The notes under the pieces are model-generated. The model saw nothing but the letters and a program-made list of their open reading frames with translations, was not told the origin of the DNA and made no database searches. The translations under genes and the position numbers were made by a program. DNA of 64,000 bases from Bacillota bacterium (lineage in GTDB: Bacteria > Bacillota > Bacilli > Alicyclobacillales > SLC66): contig JAKACV010000009.1 in the NCBI GenBank assembly GCA_021821085.1, positions 1 to 64,000 of the forward strand, written 5' to 3'. Position 1 is the stretch's first letter. Each line of letters begins with the position of its first letter. Below, piece after piece: positions 10,098 through 19,487 of this stretch.

Positions 10098-11249
10098 ATG
10101 TTTGAGTTTAAGTTGCCACAGACATCAGATGATCTATATGAAAGTGTCATTGTCATTTGGTATAAATCAGAAGGTGAAGTTGTTCGAGCAGGTGAGGTTT
10201 TAGTCGAGGTACAAACAGAAAAGGCAACATTTGAATTAGAGTCACCCGTCACAGGAGTTATTTCGAAAATACTGGTCAATCGAGCACAAACGGCGGAAGT
10301 TGGAGATGTAATCGCGTGGATTGAGGATCAAACACAAAGCGATGCAAGGGATGGCGGGCAGGCTTCTGAGGTATTTTCACAAGAATCGGATACTCATGAT
10401 ACTCATCAGCTTATGACAGGAGCAGCAAACGGTGCAACCGACTTTGTTTCCATGTCACCTCGTCTTCGGAAATTGGCAGAACAACTGGGTGTCGATTCGC
10501 ATTCTGTGACGGGAACAGGACCGCAAGGTCGAATCACAGAGGATGACATTCGCCGTGCAAAATCTGATTCGCGGATACTATCTGGGGTGCAAAGTGTACG
10601 GAAAACAATCACTAGGCGAACGATTGCGGAGCATATGACACAGAGTTTGCAGCAAACGGCACAGTTAACGTTACAATCTTACGTTGACGTGACCGAACTA
10701 GCTTTGCAGCGAAAAAGTCTTGAACGCGATGCGAGTTGGAATGAATGGGTTTTGCGTGCAGTGGTAGTTGCTCTACGCCAACATCCCCTGTTAAATGGTC
10801 ACTTGATAGAAGATGGAATGTCGGACGAGGTAGAGATTCATCTTGGAATTGCAGTGGACACAGAGGATGGATTGTTGGTTCCAGTGATTCATCATGCAGA
10901 CCAACTCTCGCTGCATGCGCTTTGTCAAGAAGTGAGTCGGTTAGTCATAGGGGCGCAATCGAGGAATCTGACTGCCGCCGACCTAAGTGGCGGTACATTT
11001 ACAGTTACAAACTTAGGCGGATTTGGGGTTCAGTTCTTTACGCCCATTATTAACTATCCTGAATCAGGTATTTTAGGTGTGGGGCAACTTGAAGAGTATC
11101 CTGTTCGTACTGAAAATGATCAAATTGCATTTCGACAGCGTCTACCCCTTAGTTTGACATTCGACCATTGTGTACTGGATGGAGCTCCAGCAGCTCGTTT
11201 TTTGCAAACGTTACAGCGCTTACTGAGTGAACCTAAGGGACTGTTATAA
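10098..11249 (+). CDS. acoC: Dihydrolipoamide acyltransferase (E2)
   Basis: About 383 residues with three parts: an N-terminal lipoyl domain (the lipoylated lysine in VQTEKATFELESP), a peripheral subunit-binding domain (SPRLRKLAEQLGVD then GPQGRITEDDI), and the catalytic acyltransferase domain ending in LTFDHCVLDGAPAARFL, where His and Asp of the HxxxDG motif are kept. It transfers the acyl group to CoA. The ATG at 10098 is 7 bases after GGAGGGA (10084-10090). No E3 (dihydrolipoamide dehydrogenase) gene follows, so E3 must be shared with another complex elsewhere in the genome. Confidence 0.9.
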   Translation: MFEFKLPQTSDDLYESVIVIWYKSEGEVVRAGEVLVEVQTEKATFELESPVTGVISKILVNRAQTAEVGDVIAWIEDQTQSDARDGGQASEVFSQESDTHDTHQLMTGAANGATDFVSMSPRLRKLAEQLGVDSHSVTGTGPQGRITEDDIRRAKSDSRILSGVQSVRKTITRRTIAEHMTQSLQQTAQLTLQSYVDVTELALQRKSLERDASWNEWVLRAVVVALRQHPLLNGHLIEDGMSDEVEIHLGIAVDTEDGLLVPVIHHADQLSLHALCQEVSRLVIGAQSRNLTAADLSGGTFTVTNLGGFGVQFFTPIINYPESGILGVGQLEEYPVRTENDQIAFRQRLPLSLTFDHCVLDGAPAARFLQTLQRLLSEPKGLL

Positions 11250-11274
11250 GACGGCGCAACGCATAGAGAACATA

Positions 11275-11320
11275 AGTACCGGAAAATAAGGGACAAGGCA
11301 ACCTTATTCTCCGGTACTTT
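11275..11320 (+). terminator. Terminator after the E2 gene
   Basis: AGTACCGG (11275-11282) pairs with CCGGTACT (11311-11318), and AATAAGG inside pairs with CCTTATT, leaving a loop of about 10 bases. Only a short T run follows. The stretch 11321-11550 has no gene and holds only AT-rich promoter-like sequence. Confidence 0.7.
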
Positions 11321-11550
11321 CATTGTGAGTTAGTCCTCATTTGTCACTGCTGTTGTAAAAAAACCAAAAATACGGGTAATTATCATAATATTTCACACAA
11401 AAAGAAACTTCAACATTAGATTCGCATGGGGGATATCGATTTTTATCAAACTATCGTTCATGCAATATGTCTAGTAGTATTTTTCGATATTTTATATATA
11501 ATAAAATAAATACAGAATATATAGTTTACAATTCGAAAGGGGAACTTAAT

Positions 11551-12777
11551 TTGCGGGTTATTGGATTGAGCAGCACAGATACTGTGCGATCACTGTCAAA
11601 GCGCAGTACGTTCATGTTTATCATTATCGTCCTAGTCTCAGCAATCCCTGCTTTTCTCGAAGGATTTGATACCAATTTGTATACGTTTGGCGCTCCATTT
11701 ATTGTACCTGCTGTTCATGGAACAGTGACGCTATTAGGCCTTATCGCAACTGGATTTGCACTTGGTATCGCCGTTTTTAGTCTGGTCGGTGGATATTTAT
11801 TTGATCGCTTTTCTGTAAAATACACGATTATTTTATCGGTATTGATCTTCACGATCTTCACAGTGGCGACAGGTTTTGCAAATAGTCCATTTACGTTGAT
11901 GATTTCGCGATTTTTAGTTGGCGTTGGAGTGGGGATGTTTCAACCCGCTATTATCGCTTTATTAGGCGATATTTTCTATGAGACGCGTGGTCGTGCAGTG
12001 TCGGCATTTGCTGTGTTTTTTGGATTGGGGTTATTTATTGGCCCTTATTTAATCGCGCCGTTTCTCCCTGCTTTTCGGATTCCGTTTATCATCTCAGGTG
12101 TCTTTAGTTTAGTTGCTCTCGTTCTCTTTTATCTCATCATTCCGAAGACATACAAAAAAGTCGAGCGCAATTCACTTTCCTTCAAGGGAATGTTTAATCG
12201 CAATGTACTTGTTTTATCCGTTTCGATCTTTCTTTTTGGCATCACATTATTCGGTTACTTGGGATATTACTCAGAATTTCTATTGAAAGTTTTGATGCTG
12301 CGAGCATCGACTGCTGCAAACATTTCTTCAATGGGAGGGCTAGGCGGACTCATTTGCGCCTTTCCGCTTGGTATGCTAGCAGATAAAGTGGGGAGAAAGT
12401 ATATTGTAAGCTTTGCGTCACTCCTGATTGCGATTGGCAGTATAGGGATGTTTGGGATAGCCAAGACACCTGCTGAATTGCTCGTTGCAACCTTTCTCTT
12501 CGGGGCTGGATGGGGTATTTATGTTGACTTGACTGCGGCACTTTGCCAGGATTCTGTTGATGATTCGATTGCAGGGACTATTACAGGTGTTATTTTCCTT
12601 GTGTTTAATATAGGGGCAATGCTTGGAGGGCCTTTGTTTTCTTTTTTAAAACCGATGGGATTTGTGTCTGCAGGACTTATTACTTTAGGTGTCTCGAGTA
12701 TATTATCACTCATTTTGACACTGTTTACGCAACCAGTAGGAGAAAATGCCATGAGTCGAGAAGAGATGGCTATGTGA
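11551..12777 (+). CDS. MFS transporter
   Basis: About 408 residues with around 12 predicted membrane segments. The conserved MFS loop motif appears twice in the expected places: GGYLFDRFSVKY after helix 2 and GMLADKVGRKYIVSF after helix 8. This is a proton-coupled carrier of the sugar/metabolite or aromatic-acid type; the substrate cannot be read from sequence. TTG 11551 is favoured because AAAGGGG (11536-11542) is 8 bases upstream, while the ATG at 11467 lies in AT-rich promoter-like sequence. Its position suggests import of a substrate for the aco-type operon or the amino acid genes, which is inference. Confidence 0.8.
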   Translation: MRVIGLSSTDTVRSLSKRSTFMFIIIVLVSAIPAFLEGFDTNLYTFGAPFIVPAVHGTVTLLGLIATGFALGIAVFSLVGGYLFDRFSVKYTIILSVLIFTIFTVATGFANSPFTLMISRFLVGVGVGMFQPAIIALLGDIFYETRGRAVSAFAVFFGLGLFIGPYLIAPFLPAFRIPFIISGVFSLVALVLFYLIIPKTYKKVERNSLSFKGMFNRNVLVLSVSIFLFGITLFGYLGYYSEFLLKVLMLRASTAANISSMGGLGGLICAFPLGMLADKVGRKYIVSFASLLIAIGSIGMFGIAKTPAELLVATFLFGAGWGIYVDLTAALCQDSVDDSIAGTITGVIFLVFNIGAMLGGPLFSFLKPMGFVSAGLITLGVSSILSLILTLFTQPVGENAMSREEMAM

Positions 12778-12833
12778 GCGTTATGCGCGATCATGATTAT
12801 TTTATGAGTTCGCAAAAAGGTGTGCATACGTGA

Positions 12834-14237
12834 TCAGAGCGTCCACTTGCGCAATCGATATTGAAGACTTTGCCGGCTAATCCCTAGTTCTCGAGCAGTA
12901 AGGGAGATATTGCCGTTGTTTTTTTCGAGTGTCTTTAGGACATAGGTACGTTCGAAGTGTACCAAGTGTGTGTGTAAATTTCCCACATTCACAATTGATG
13001 TTGGGTATCTTGCGCTCTGGAACGGGAGCGCTGCAGACGTCTCATCTAGCATATTGACTTTTCGCCGCATATGAAAGGGAAGGTGAACAATGTCGAGTTG
13101 GCTATGATCCGACACTAAATTCATCGCTCCCTCAATTGTGTGCTGCAATTCGCGAATATTGCCTGGCCAAAGGTGTGTCTCAAAATATCTTGTGACGTCA
13201 TCACTTAGACTTTGTACATGCAGATGAAAGAGATCATTGTATTTATCCAAAAAATACGCAGTGAGTAAACTAATATCGCCTTCTCGTTCGCGTAGAGGGG
13301 GTAAGAACAAGGTTACCACACTGAGGCGATAGTAGAGATCTTTTCGCAACCTGCCAGCAGTGACGGCGTCAAAAGGATCCTCGCTGATCGTGGCAAGAAT
13401 GCGAACGTCAATGATTCGATTTTTTGTATCGCCAAGACGCCGAACAGTTCGCTCTTGAATGACCCGAAGTAACTTTGCCTGAAGGGGTAAGCTAAGCGAA
13501 TGAAGCTCGTCAAGCAAAAGAGTACCGTGATCGCCCTGTTCCAATAGACCAGGGCGATCCATTGCGCCTGGGAATACGCCTTCGCAGGTTCCGAATAGAA
13601 TGCCTTCAATAAGTGATTCCGGTAGCGCCGCGCAGTTTTGTGAAATAAATGGACCGGCTGACCGCGGACTTGCGTGATGGATACTCTGTGCAATCATTTC
13701 TTTACCAGTGCCGGTTTCCCCGACAATGAGAATGGATGAGTTTGTCCGCGCGGCACGTTTCGCCTGATCGATCACATCGATAAGAGATTTGCTAGATCCA
13801 ATCACGCTTTCGAACGTGTAACGGAGCTCATTTCTACGCCAAATATTTTCCTGGATTCGTTCGATTTTTGTAATATCGCGTGCAATTTCCACAGCGCCAA
13901 CTATCTCGCCAGCGATGACAAATGGCACTGTATTGTTAATTGTTGTAATTTCATGACCTTTGACATTGTAGTAGACCTGCTTACTGTTTTGTGTGGCCTG
14001 TCCCGTGTAGAGAGCGTGCAAAAGTGTGCTATATCCTTCCTTTGGAAACGTAAAAACGTCGAGTACGTCTTTGTTTAAAACGTCTTCTTTTGACATAGCC
14101 TCAATGATTGCCATCTTCTGATTGTAAATTAGCGTGCGTCCGTGGCGATCTACCACGTGAATTCCTTCGTCAAGTTGATCTACAAAAAACTCATAGAATA
14201 TTTTCCAAGTATCCTCCTCTTGGCCATCACGTGTCAT
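12834..14237 (-). CDS. RocR-like AAA+ regulator with altered sigma-54 loop
   Basis: 467 residues. An N-terminal PAS domain (DEGIHVVDRHGRTLIYNQ) is followed by a AAA+ domain (Walker A GETGTGKE, Walker B GTLLLDELHSL, arginine-finger region RKDLYYRLS) and a C-terminal Fis-type helix-turn-helix (ISLTARELGISRQSLQYRLRKW). The layout and PAS sequence resemble RocR, the activator of arginine/ornithine catabolism, and the divergent neighbour is ornithine aminotransferase. The contact loop that should read GAFTGA is GVFPGA here: the key threonine is proline. ATP motifs are kept, so the protein may bind and hydrolyse ATP yet not engage sigma-54 normally. RocR is the best family guess; function is uncertain. 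Confidence 0.8.
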   Translation of the reverse strand: MTRDGQEEDTWKIFYEFFVDQLDEGIHVVDRHGRTLIYNQKMAIIEAMSKEDVLNKDVLDVFTFPKEGYSTLLHALYTGQATQNSKQVYYNVKGHEITTINNTVPFVIAGEIVGAVEIARDITKIERIQENIWRRNELRYTFESVIGSSKSLIDVIDQAKRAARTNSSILIVGETGTGKEMIAQSIHHASPRSAGPFISQNCAALPESLIEGILFGTCEGVFPGAMDRPGLLEQGDHGTLLLDELHSLSLPLQAKLLRVIQERTVRRLGDTKNRIIDVRILATISEDPFDAVTAGRLRKDLYYRLSVVTLFLPPLREREGDISLLTAYFLDKYNDLFHLHVQSLSDDVTRYFETHLWPGNIRELQHTIEGAMNLVSDHSQLDIVHLPFHMRRKVNMLDETSAALPFQSARYPTSIVNVGNLHTHLVHFERTYVLKTLEKNNGNISLTARELGISRQSLQYRLRKWTL

Positions 14238-14324
14238 ACAAAAGTCCTCTCCTTGTGATCACCGCTCGTTGTATAAACATACGATGCCTCTATGTTAACA
14301 GAAGCATTCCTCTCTGCACAAAAA

Positions 14325-14378
14325 TTTTGCATGTGCAATAAACATTGGCAATTGATTTATGCTAACATATTTTGCATG
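14325..14378 (+). promoter_or_regulatory. Pair of TTTTGCATG direct repeats, possible regulator sites
   Basis: Identical 9-base sequences at 14325-14333 and 14370-14378, 45 bases apart, lie between the divergent RocR-like gene and ornithine aminotransferase. The second one overlaps the proposed -10 box. They may be operator half-sites for the neighbouring regulator; this is inference from position only. Confidence 0.35.
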
Positions 14379-14380
14379 AT
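14352..14380 (+). promoter_or_regulatory. Possible sigma-A promoter of ornithine aminotransferase
   Basis: TTGATT (14352-14357) and CATGAT (14375-14380) are 17 bases apart. No correctly spaced GG-N10-GC sigma-54 element was found between 14238 and 14430. The nearest pair, TTGGCA (14345-14350) with TGC (14360-14362), is 2 bases too wide. Confidence 0.45.
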
Positions 14381-14429
14381 TACAGTAGATCATTAATGGT
14401 ATGAATGAGTGATAAAGGGAGTGAGTTTT

Positions 14430-15614
14430 ATGACAGAAACGACAGTGATGAGGTTAGAAGAAGAATACGGGGCACATAATTATCATCCATTGCCGATCGT
14501 TCTCGTGAAAGGAGAGGGGATTTGGGTAGAGGATGCAAACGGTAAGCGCTACATGGATATGTTAAGCGCTTACTCTGCTTTGAATCAGGGACATCGTCAT
14601 CCGAAAATCATTCAGGCGCTAAGAGAGCAAGCAGATAAAATAACGTTGACTTCACGCGCCTTTCATAACGATCAACTGGGGCACTTGTATAGCCGACTTG
14701 CACAACTGACAGGAAAAAATATGATTTTGCCAATGAATACTGGGGCAGAAGCAGTTGAGACTGCAATTAAGGCTATTCGACGGTATGCCTATGATGTTAA
14801 AGGAATCGCACAGAATCAGGCGGAAATCATTGTAGTGAATGGGAACTTCCATGGCCGTACAACTACCATTATTTCATTTAGCTCAGAGGATGAATATAAG
14901 CGGGGGTTTGGGCCTCTAACACCTGGTTTTCGAGTGATTCCCTATGGTGACCTGAATGCGCTAGAGCAAGCGATTACGAAAAATACGGCGGCTCTGTTGA
15001 TTGAACCGATTCAGGGAGAAGCTGGGATCATTATTCCACCAATGGGATATCTAAAAGCTGCGTATGCACTCTGCAAGAATCATGGAGTGTTATTTGTCGC
15101 CGATGAGATCCAAACAGGGTTAGGGCGCACAGGGAAAATGTTCGCATGTGATTGGGAAGATGTCACACCTGATATGTATATCATTGGGAAGGCGCTTGGC
15201 GGTGGAGTGTTCCCTGTTTCAGCAGTTGCGGCTGACAAAGAAATTTTAGGTGTATTTGAACCGGGTTCGCATGGATCTACATTTGGGGGAAACCCACTTG
15301 GAAGCGCGGTGGCTGTAGCGGCGTTAGATGTAATCATAGAGGAGAAGCTCGTAGATCGGTCCTGTGAACTCGGTGCATATTTTTTGAACAAGCTGCAAAT
15401 GATTCAACATCCGCTTATTCATGATGTGCGTGGACGTGGATTGTTCATTGGAATGGAATTGACTACAAAAGCACGTCCGTACTGTGAGAAGATGATGGAT
15501 TTAGGATTGTTGTGTAAAGAAACGCATGAGAACACGATTCGTTTTGCCCCGCCACTTGTTATTACCACAGAAGAAATCGATATGGCAGTTGATCGTATCC
15601 AGTCCGTTTTTTAA
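14430..15614 (+). CDS. rocD: Ornithine aminotransferase
   Basis: About 394 residues, the usual length for ornithine-oxo-acid transaminase. Hallmarks are [41 protein letters not shown], the cofactor aspartate in [13 protein letters not shown], and the PLP lysine in [10 protein letters not shown]. The enzyme converts ornithine and 2-oxoglutarate to glutamate semialdehyde and glutamate in arginine catabolism. ATG 14430 follows AAGGGAGTGAG (14415-14425). Divergence from a RocR-like regulator supports a catabolic role rather than a biosynthetic acetylornithine enzyme. Confidence 0.92.
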   Translation: MTETTVMRLEEEYGAHNYHPLPIVLVKGEGIWVEDANGKRYMDMLSAYSALNQGHRHPKIIQALREQADKITLTSRAFHNDQLGHLYSRLAQLTGKNMILPMNTGAEAVETAIKAIRRYAYDVKGIAQNQAEIIVVNGNFHGRTTTIISFSSEDEYKRGFGPLTPGFRVIPYGDLNALEQAITKNTAALLIEPIQGEAGIIIPPMGYLKAAYALCKNHGVLFVADEIQTGLGRTGKMFACDWEDVTPDMYIIGKALGGGVFPVSAVAADKEILGVFEPGSHGSTFGGNPLGSAVAVAALDVIIEEKLVDRSCELGAYFLNKLQMIQHPLIHDVRGRGLFIGMELTTKARPYCEKMMDLGLLCKETHENTIRFAPPLVITTEEIDMAVDRIQSVF

Positions 15615-15731
15615 CAGTAGTGAAATCCTCCATCGCAGTAGAAATCGTGATGGCATGAAAATAATACAGGTGGGCCCCGATTTGATAGAATGGAAGTGTC
15701 AAAGCAACCAATACCATGGGGGTTCACCTGT

Positions 15732-16023
15732 ATGGTGATTATACTACAACTCAGCCTATTTGCGTGGAATGAGATCGATTCATTGGGAGACTTGGAGCGT
15801 CGCGAAGGGCACTTGCACTGTCCGATTGTCTCGGTGGCTTGGCGAGTACCCATGATCGTGGATCGACTGATTTTTATGACGATCGATCACAGCAGCTACA
15901 AAAGATATCCGCAGGCGCCGTCTTAAGGACAGGGCCGTTTTTGCATGGCTATGGATAACTAAGCGAGAGTGCGCGGTTGAGTATGTAGAAGAACGTATTT
16001 GCATGGTCACATTTTCTTCACTG
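15732..16023 (+). pseudogene. Decayed DDE transposase remnant
   Basis: The first 22 codons from ATG 15732 read VIILQLSLFAWNEIDSLGDLER after the Met, resembling the N-terminus of a DDE transposase group that begins with QLSLFxWxEIDxLGDLER. The frame then diverges at once from the expected continuation and ends near 15925. A second frame to about 16023 (RRRLKDRAVFAWLWITKREC then AVEYVEERI) weakly resembles a transposase C-terminal helix. This suggests a large internal deletion. Upstream, ACAGGTGGGCCCC (15666-15678) and GGGGGTTCACCTGT (15718-15731) form an imperfect inverted repeat that may be part of the original element end. I see no other gene between 15615 and 16106. Assignment is from memory of the family. 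Confidence 0.4.
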
Positions 16024-16062
16024 TAAAAAGGAGAGTGCAGGTGTGTGGGATCGTGTGTACTC

Positions 16063-16087
16063 TGGTATGATAAATAAAGTATATCAT
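16063..16087 (+). promoter_or_regulatory. Extended -10 promoter with inverted repeat
   Basis: TGGTATGAT (16063-16071) is an extended -10 box. ATGATA (16067-16072) and TATCAT (16082-16087) form an inverted repeat around the expected transcription start, so a repressor could bind here. It lies 20 bases before the TTG start of the PLP enzyme. Confidence 0.4.
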
Positions 16088-16106
16088 TTATGAGGAGGTT
16101 GTAATT

Positions 16107-17315
16107 TTGAAAGAGACAGATATGAATCGCCGTGAATTAGCTGTTGAAACGATGTTAGTACATGCAGGAAATGTACGTCGAGATGTCGACTCGACTGCTC
16201 TAGCGATCTATCCCAGCACCAGTTTTATGGCTGATTCGCCAGAACAATTGGATCGAATTATGGCAGGAGAAGAGGACGGCTTTTCGTATTCGAGACATGG
16301 CAATCCGACCGTTGATGGTTTAATGGTCGCGATGGCACAATTAGAGGGTGCAGAAACGGTTATTGCCACAGCGTCTGGGATGGCCGCGATCGATGCTGCC
16401 TTATTTGCAGTTGGTTTGCGAACTGGGGATACTGTGCTGTTAAGTCGTGATTTATATGGCGCGTCACTGAACTTAGTGGGAAAAGTTTGGGCGCAATACG
16501 GAGTGAAGACAGTCGTCGCAGACTTGACTGATCTGAATCAACTGGAAGCGATTCTTCACAGGGAACGTCCTAAAGCTCTTTTATTTGAGATATTATCTAA
16601 TCCCATTCTAAAAGTTGCAGATGCACCCAAGATCGTGGCCATGGCTCACGCAGTTGATTGTCAAGTCATTGTAGACAGCACTTTTACGACCCCACTTATG
16701 GTAAAGCCCCTGTCGTTTGGAGCAGATCTTGTCGTGCATAGCGCAACTAAATATCTTGGTGGACACGGTGATGCAATGGCAGGGATCGTTGCAGGGAGTG
16801 GACGCTATCATGATGCGTTGCACCAATACTTGAAGTTGCGCGGAGGCGTTTTAGGTCCGTTTGAAGCGTGGCTCATCCATCGTGGAATTCAAACATTAGC
16901 TGTTCGATTTGAACGGCAATGTGCAAATGCGTGGGAACTGGCGCAACATCTTGAACAAACAGGAGTTTTTCGCCATGTGTACCATCCATTCTTGCAAAGT
17001 CATCCCACTGTTGCTACAGCACAAAGATTGTTACCCGCCCATATGGGGGGAGCTGTTGTCACCATTGAATTGATGGGTGCACGCAAAGAAGCCTATACGT
17101 TCTTACGGTCACTGAGGGTTATTCGTTCCGCCACTACAATTGGGGATGTCTATACGCTGTGTCTCTATCCTTTAGTCGCATCTCATCGTAACCAAACAGA
17201 TCAGGAACGGCTGGCTATGGGAATCACAGAGGGAACGATGCGAATTGCAGTTGGTCTTGAGCATCCAAATGATCTGTTTGCGGATATTATGCAGGCGGCT
17301 ACAATGGCTCAGTAG
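16107..17315 (+). CDS. Cys/Met metabolism PLP enzyme (cystathionine gamma-synthase/lyase or methionine gamma-lyase type)
   Basis: 402 residues. Family motifs are [35 protein letters not shown], the PLP lysine in [16 protein letters not shown], and [20 protein letters not shown]. Members carry out gamma-replacement or elimination on homoserine esters, cystathionine or methionine, and sequence alone does not separate these. TTG 16107 lies 8 bases after AGGAGG (16093-16098). Downstream, 17316-17460 contains an imperfect ACATGC/GCATGC hairpin that could end transcription. Confidence 0.87.
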   Translation: MKETDMNRRELAVETMLVHAGNVRRDVDSTALAIYPSTSFMADSPEQLDRIMAGEEDGFSYSRHGNPTVDGLMVAMAQLEGAETVIATASGMAAIDAALFAVGLRTGDTVLLSRDLYGASLNLVGKVWAQYGVKTVVADLTDLNQLEAILHRERPKALLFEILSNPILKVADAPKIVAMAHAVDCQVIVDSTFTTPLMVKPLSFGADLVVHSATKYLGGHGDAMAGIVAGSGRYHDALHQYLKLRGGVLGPFEAWLIHRGIQTLAVRFERQCANAWELAQHLEQTGVFRHVYHPFLQSHPTVATAQRLLPAHMGGAVVTIELMGARKEAYTFLRSLRVIRSATTIGDVYTLCLYPLVASHRNQTDQERLAMGITEGTMRIAVGLEHPNDLFADIMQAATMAQ

Positions 17316-17460
17316 AAGAATAGCGCTTCCCCTGGCATACATGCTGCATAGGACGGGATGCATGCCGGTATGGTGCAAATAGAAATTACTCATATTTGCT
17401 ATGGATATCATGGATTGAACGTGTCAACGAGGCGAATTGACAATAGGGGAGTGTCGATGA

Positions 17461-18204
17461 ATGGCAGGAATCAAAGTTACTGTTTGGAATGAGTTTTTGC
17501 ACGAGAAGAGTAGTGCAGCTGTCCGGCAGATTTATCCTAATGGAATTCATGAAGCGATTGCGGCTCCTCTACGTGCTGCTGGTTATGAGGTGAGAACGGC
17601 GACCTTAGCCGAACCAACTCATGGCTTGACGGAAGATGTGCTGGATCACACGGATGTATTGTTGTGGTGGGGGCATGTGGCGCACGGTGAGGTACAAGAC
17701 GCCGTGGTTGAAGCTGTGGTTAAGCGCGTATGGCAGGGAATGGGGCTGATTGTACTGCACTCTGGGCACTTCTCCAAGGTATTCAGGCGATTGATGGGTA
17801 CTTCATGTGATTTGAAGTGGCGCGAAGCGGGAGAACATGAACGATTGTGGGTTGTGAATCCCGCTCATCCGATTGCAACTGGAATATCGGAGACAATCGA
17901 ACTGCCCCATGAGGAGATGTATGGAGAACATTTTGATATTCCTACGCCAGATGAACTGGTGTTTGTTAGCTGGTTCCCTGGGGGAGAAGTATTTCGCAGC
18001 GGATGTACGTTTGTGCGCGGTAATGGTAAAATATTTTATTTTAGACCAGGTCATGAAACGTATCCAACCTATCACAATACAGCAATACAACAAGTGTTAC
18101 AAAATGCCGTGCAATGGGCTCGACCTGTTGAGGGTCCAAACTTTCAACGGGGAAACGTAAAACCGCTTGAATCGCTGCATGAAAAGAATGATTTCGTCAA
18201 GTGA
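17461..18204 (+). CDS. ThuA-like protein (trehalose-utilization domain family)
   Basis: 247 residues matching the ThuA fold, a class I glutamine-amidotransferase-like domain: ITVWNEF-type start ([12 protein letters not shown]), [27 protein letters not shown], and a C-terminal [18 protein letters not shown] segment. ThuA proteins are linked to trehalose or other disaccharide use in rhizobia, but the reaction is not settled and no sugar genes lie nearby here. AGGGGAG (17443-17450 region) precedes the ATG. It is followed closely by the DinB-like gene, possibly as one transcript. Confidence 0.8.
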   Translation: MAGIKVTVWNEFLHEKSSAAVRQIYPNGIHEAIAAPLRAAGYEVRTATLAEPTHGLTEDVLDHTDVLLWWGHVAHGEVQDAVVEAVVKRVWQGMGLIVLHSGHFSKVFRRLMGTSCDLKWREAGEHERLWVVNPAHPIATGISETIELPHEEMYGEHFDIPTPDELVFVSWFPGGEVFRSGCTFVRGNGKIFYFRPGHETYPTYHNTAIQQVLQNAVQWARPVEGPNFQRGNVKPLESLHEKNDFVK

Positions 18205-18235
18205 AGCTGACTACATAGACATGGGAGGGAACTCG

Positions 18236-18796
18236 ATGAAGACGTCTGAAAACACGCTGGCGATGATCTATTTAGCAGCAATTCGAGATCAATTGCGCAG
18301 TATCAAAATTTTAGGAGATCGTACTCTTTCGCAACTTCACGAAGAACAGATGCACTTCGCGCCAAATGAAGAGTCCAATAGCATCGCTGTGATCGTTAAG
18401 CATCTCTGTGGGAATATGAAATCACGTTGGACTGATTTTCTTACAACGGACGGAGAAAAGGAAGGTCGTGATCGGGATGATGAATTCGTCGACAGTTTAT
18501 ATTCGAAAGAAGAGATCCTTCGCGCATGGGAAACTGGATGGGATGTTGTCTTTGCAGTAATTGATGCGCTAACTCCCGAGCATCTAACCGCTACCGTTTT
18601 CATTCGCGCAGAAGAACATACGGTGGTTCAGGCGATTGAGCGTCAGATGGCGCATTATAGTAATCACGTGGGTCAGATCATCTATCTCGGGAAACAAACG
18701 AACAACACAAGCTGGACAACACTTACCATTGCGCGAGGTAAATCAAAGGAGTATGTGCAGCAAAAACTTGCAGAAATTCAAGTAAGGAGATCATGA
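18236..18796 (+). CDS. DinB/DUF1572-like four-helix protein
   Basis: About 186 residues. The metal-binding histidine pattern of the DinB superfamily is present: the first His in IVKHLCGNM and the pair in MAHYSNHVGQI near the C-terminus. Bacillus relatives are small stress-linked proteins, and some members are thiol-dependent S-transferases; no activity can be assigned. ATG 18236 is 6 bases after GGGAGGG (18223-18229); an upstream in-frame ATG at 18167 would overlap the ThuA gene and lacks a ribosome site. Its end overlaps the convergent methyltransferase gene by 6 bases. Confidence 0.75.
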   Translation: MKTSENTLAMIYLAAIRDQLRSIKILGDRTLSQLHEEQMHFAPNEESNSIAVIVKHLCGNMKSRWTDFLTTDGEKEGRDRDDEFVDSLYSKEEILRAWETGWDVVFAVIDALTPEHLTATVFIRAEEHTVVQAIERQMAHYSNHVGQIIYLGKQTNNTSWTTLTIARGKSKEYVQQKLAEIQVRRS

Positions 18797-19414
18797 TGCA
18801 ATTTGTGCGTTCGTTTGATCATAGGGCAGTGTTGCTGCAGTAGTGTCATCCTTTTTTGCATGAACGGCTATAGAGATTAGGGGATTCGCTACTTCCTCCA
18901 TTTCTAGCAGTTGCCTTTTCATGGCGAGTCCCCCTCGATAGCCAGTGAGTTTTCCGTTTTTCCCTATTACACGATGACAAGGCAAAACAAAGGGCAGTGG
19001 ATTTGCTCCATTTGCAGCGCCGACAGCGCGTACGGCCTTTGGGTTACCAATCTTGTCAGCCAGATCGGCATATGAAACGGTCACTCCATATGGAACATGA
19101 GCGAGTTCCATCCACATGGATTTTTGGAAAAATGTTCCATGCAAATCGAGAAAAAAGGTAAATTCAGTTCGATTTCCTTCGAAATACTCTGTGAGTTGTT
19201 CGATGTAGAACGCCAATTTAACCGGATCGTGAATGAGTATGACCGAAGGGATTGAGCGGTCAACCCAATTAGCGAGTGTTTCAAATGATTCGTTTGGAAG
19301 TGTAATACAAGAGAGTCCGTGTTCGGTAGCTGCCAAATACAAGGTCCATTCTTTATAGACTAACATGTCCCAATAAACTTCCGATTTCATGTGATCACCT
19401 TTGGCTTCAGCCAC
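18791..19414 (-). CDS. ogt: Methylated-DNA-protein-cysteine methyltransferase
   Basis: 207 residues. The active site PCHRVIGKNGKLTGYRGG is intact, including the alkyl-acceptor cysteine, and is preceded by the DNA-binding helix region (VPYGVTVSYADLADKIGNPK). It repairs O6-alkylguanine by suicide transfer. The GTG start at 19414 is 7 bases after AGGAGGTG on the minus strand. An N-terminal ribonuclease-like domain of about 90 residues is present, as in Ogt proteins. The last 35 residues after LLEMEE are an extra tail with no recognised motif. Confidence 0.9.
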   Translation of the reverse strand: MAEAKGDHMKSEVYWDMLVYKEWTLYLAATEHGLSCITLPNESFETLANWVDRSIPSVILIHDPVKLAFYIEQLTEYFEGNRTEFTFFLDLHGTFFQKSMWMELAHVPYGVTVSYADLADKIGNPKAVRAVGAANGANPLPFVLPCHRVIGKNGKLTGYRGGLAMKRQLLEMEEVANPLISIAVHAKKDDTTAATLPYDQTNAQIAS

Positions 19415-19453
19415 TTTCTTGCACCTCCTGCTGCCTCATGATAGAAAACGTAC

Positions 19454-19477
19454 AATGGGCTCAAGAGTGAGCCCATT
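19454..19477 (-). terminator. Terminator of ppaC
   Basis: A 10-bp perfect stem, AATGGGCTCA with TGAGCCCATT around a 4-base loop. On the minus strand it is followed by a TTTT run a few bases later. It lies just past the ppaC stop codon. Confidence 0.6.
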
Positions 19478-19487
19478 AGTAAAGCCA

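Noticed and set aside
14345-14362. TTGGCA...TGC as a sigma-54 promoter for ornithine aminotransferase
   Set aside because: The GG and GC elements are 14 bases apart instead of 12, which sigma-54 does not tolerate well. A sigma-A pair fits better.
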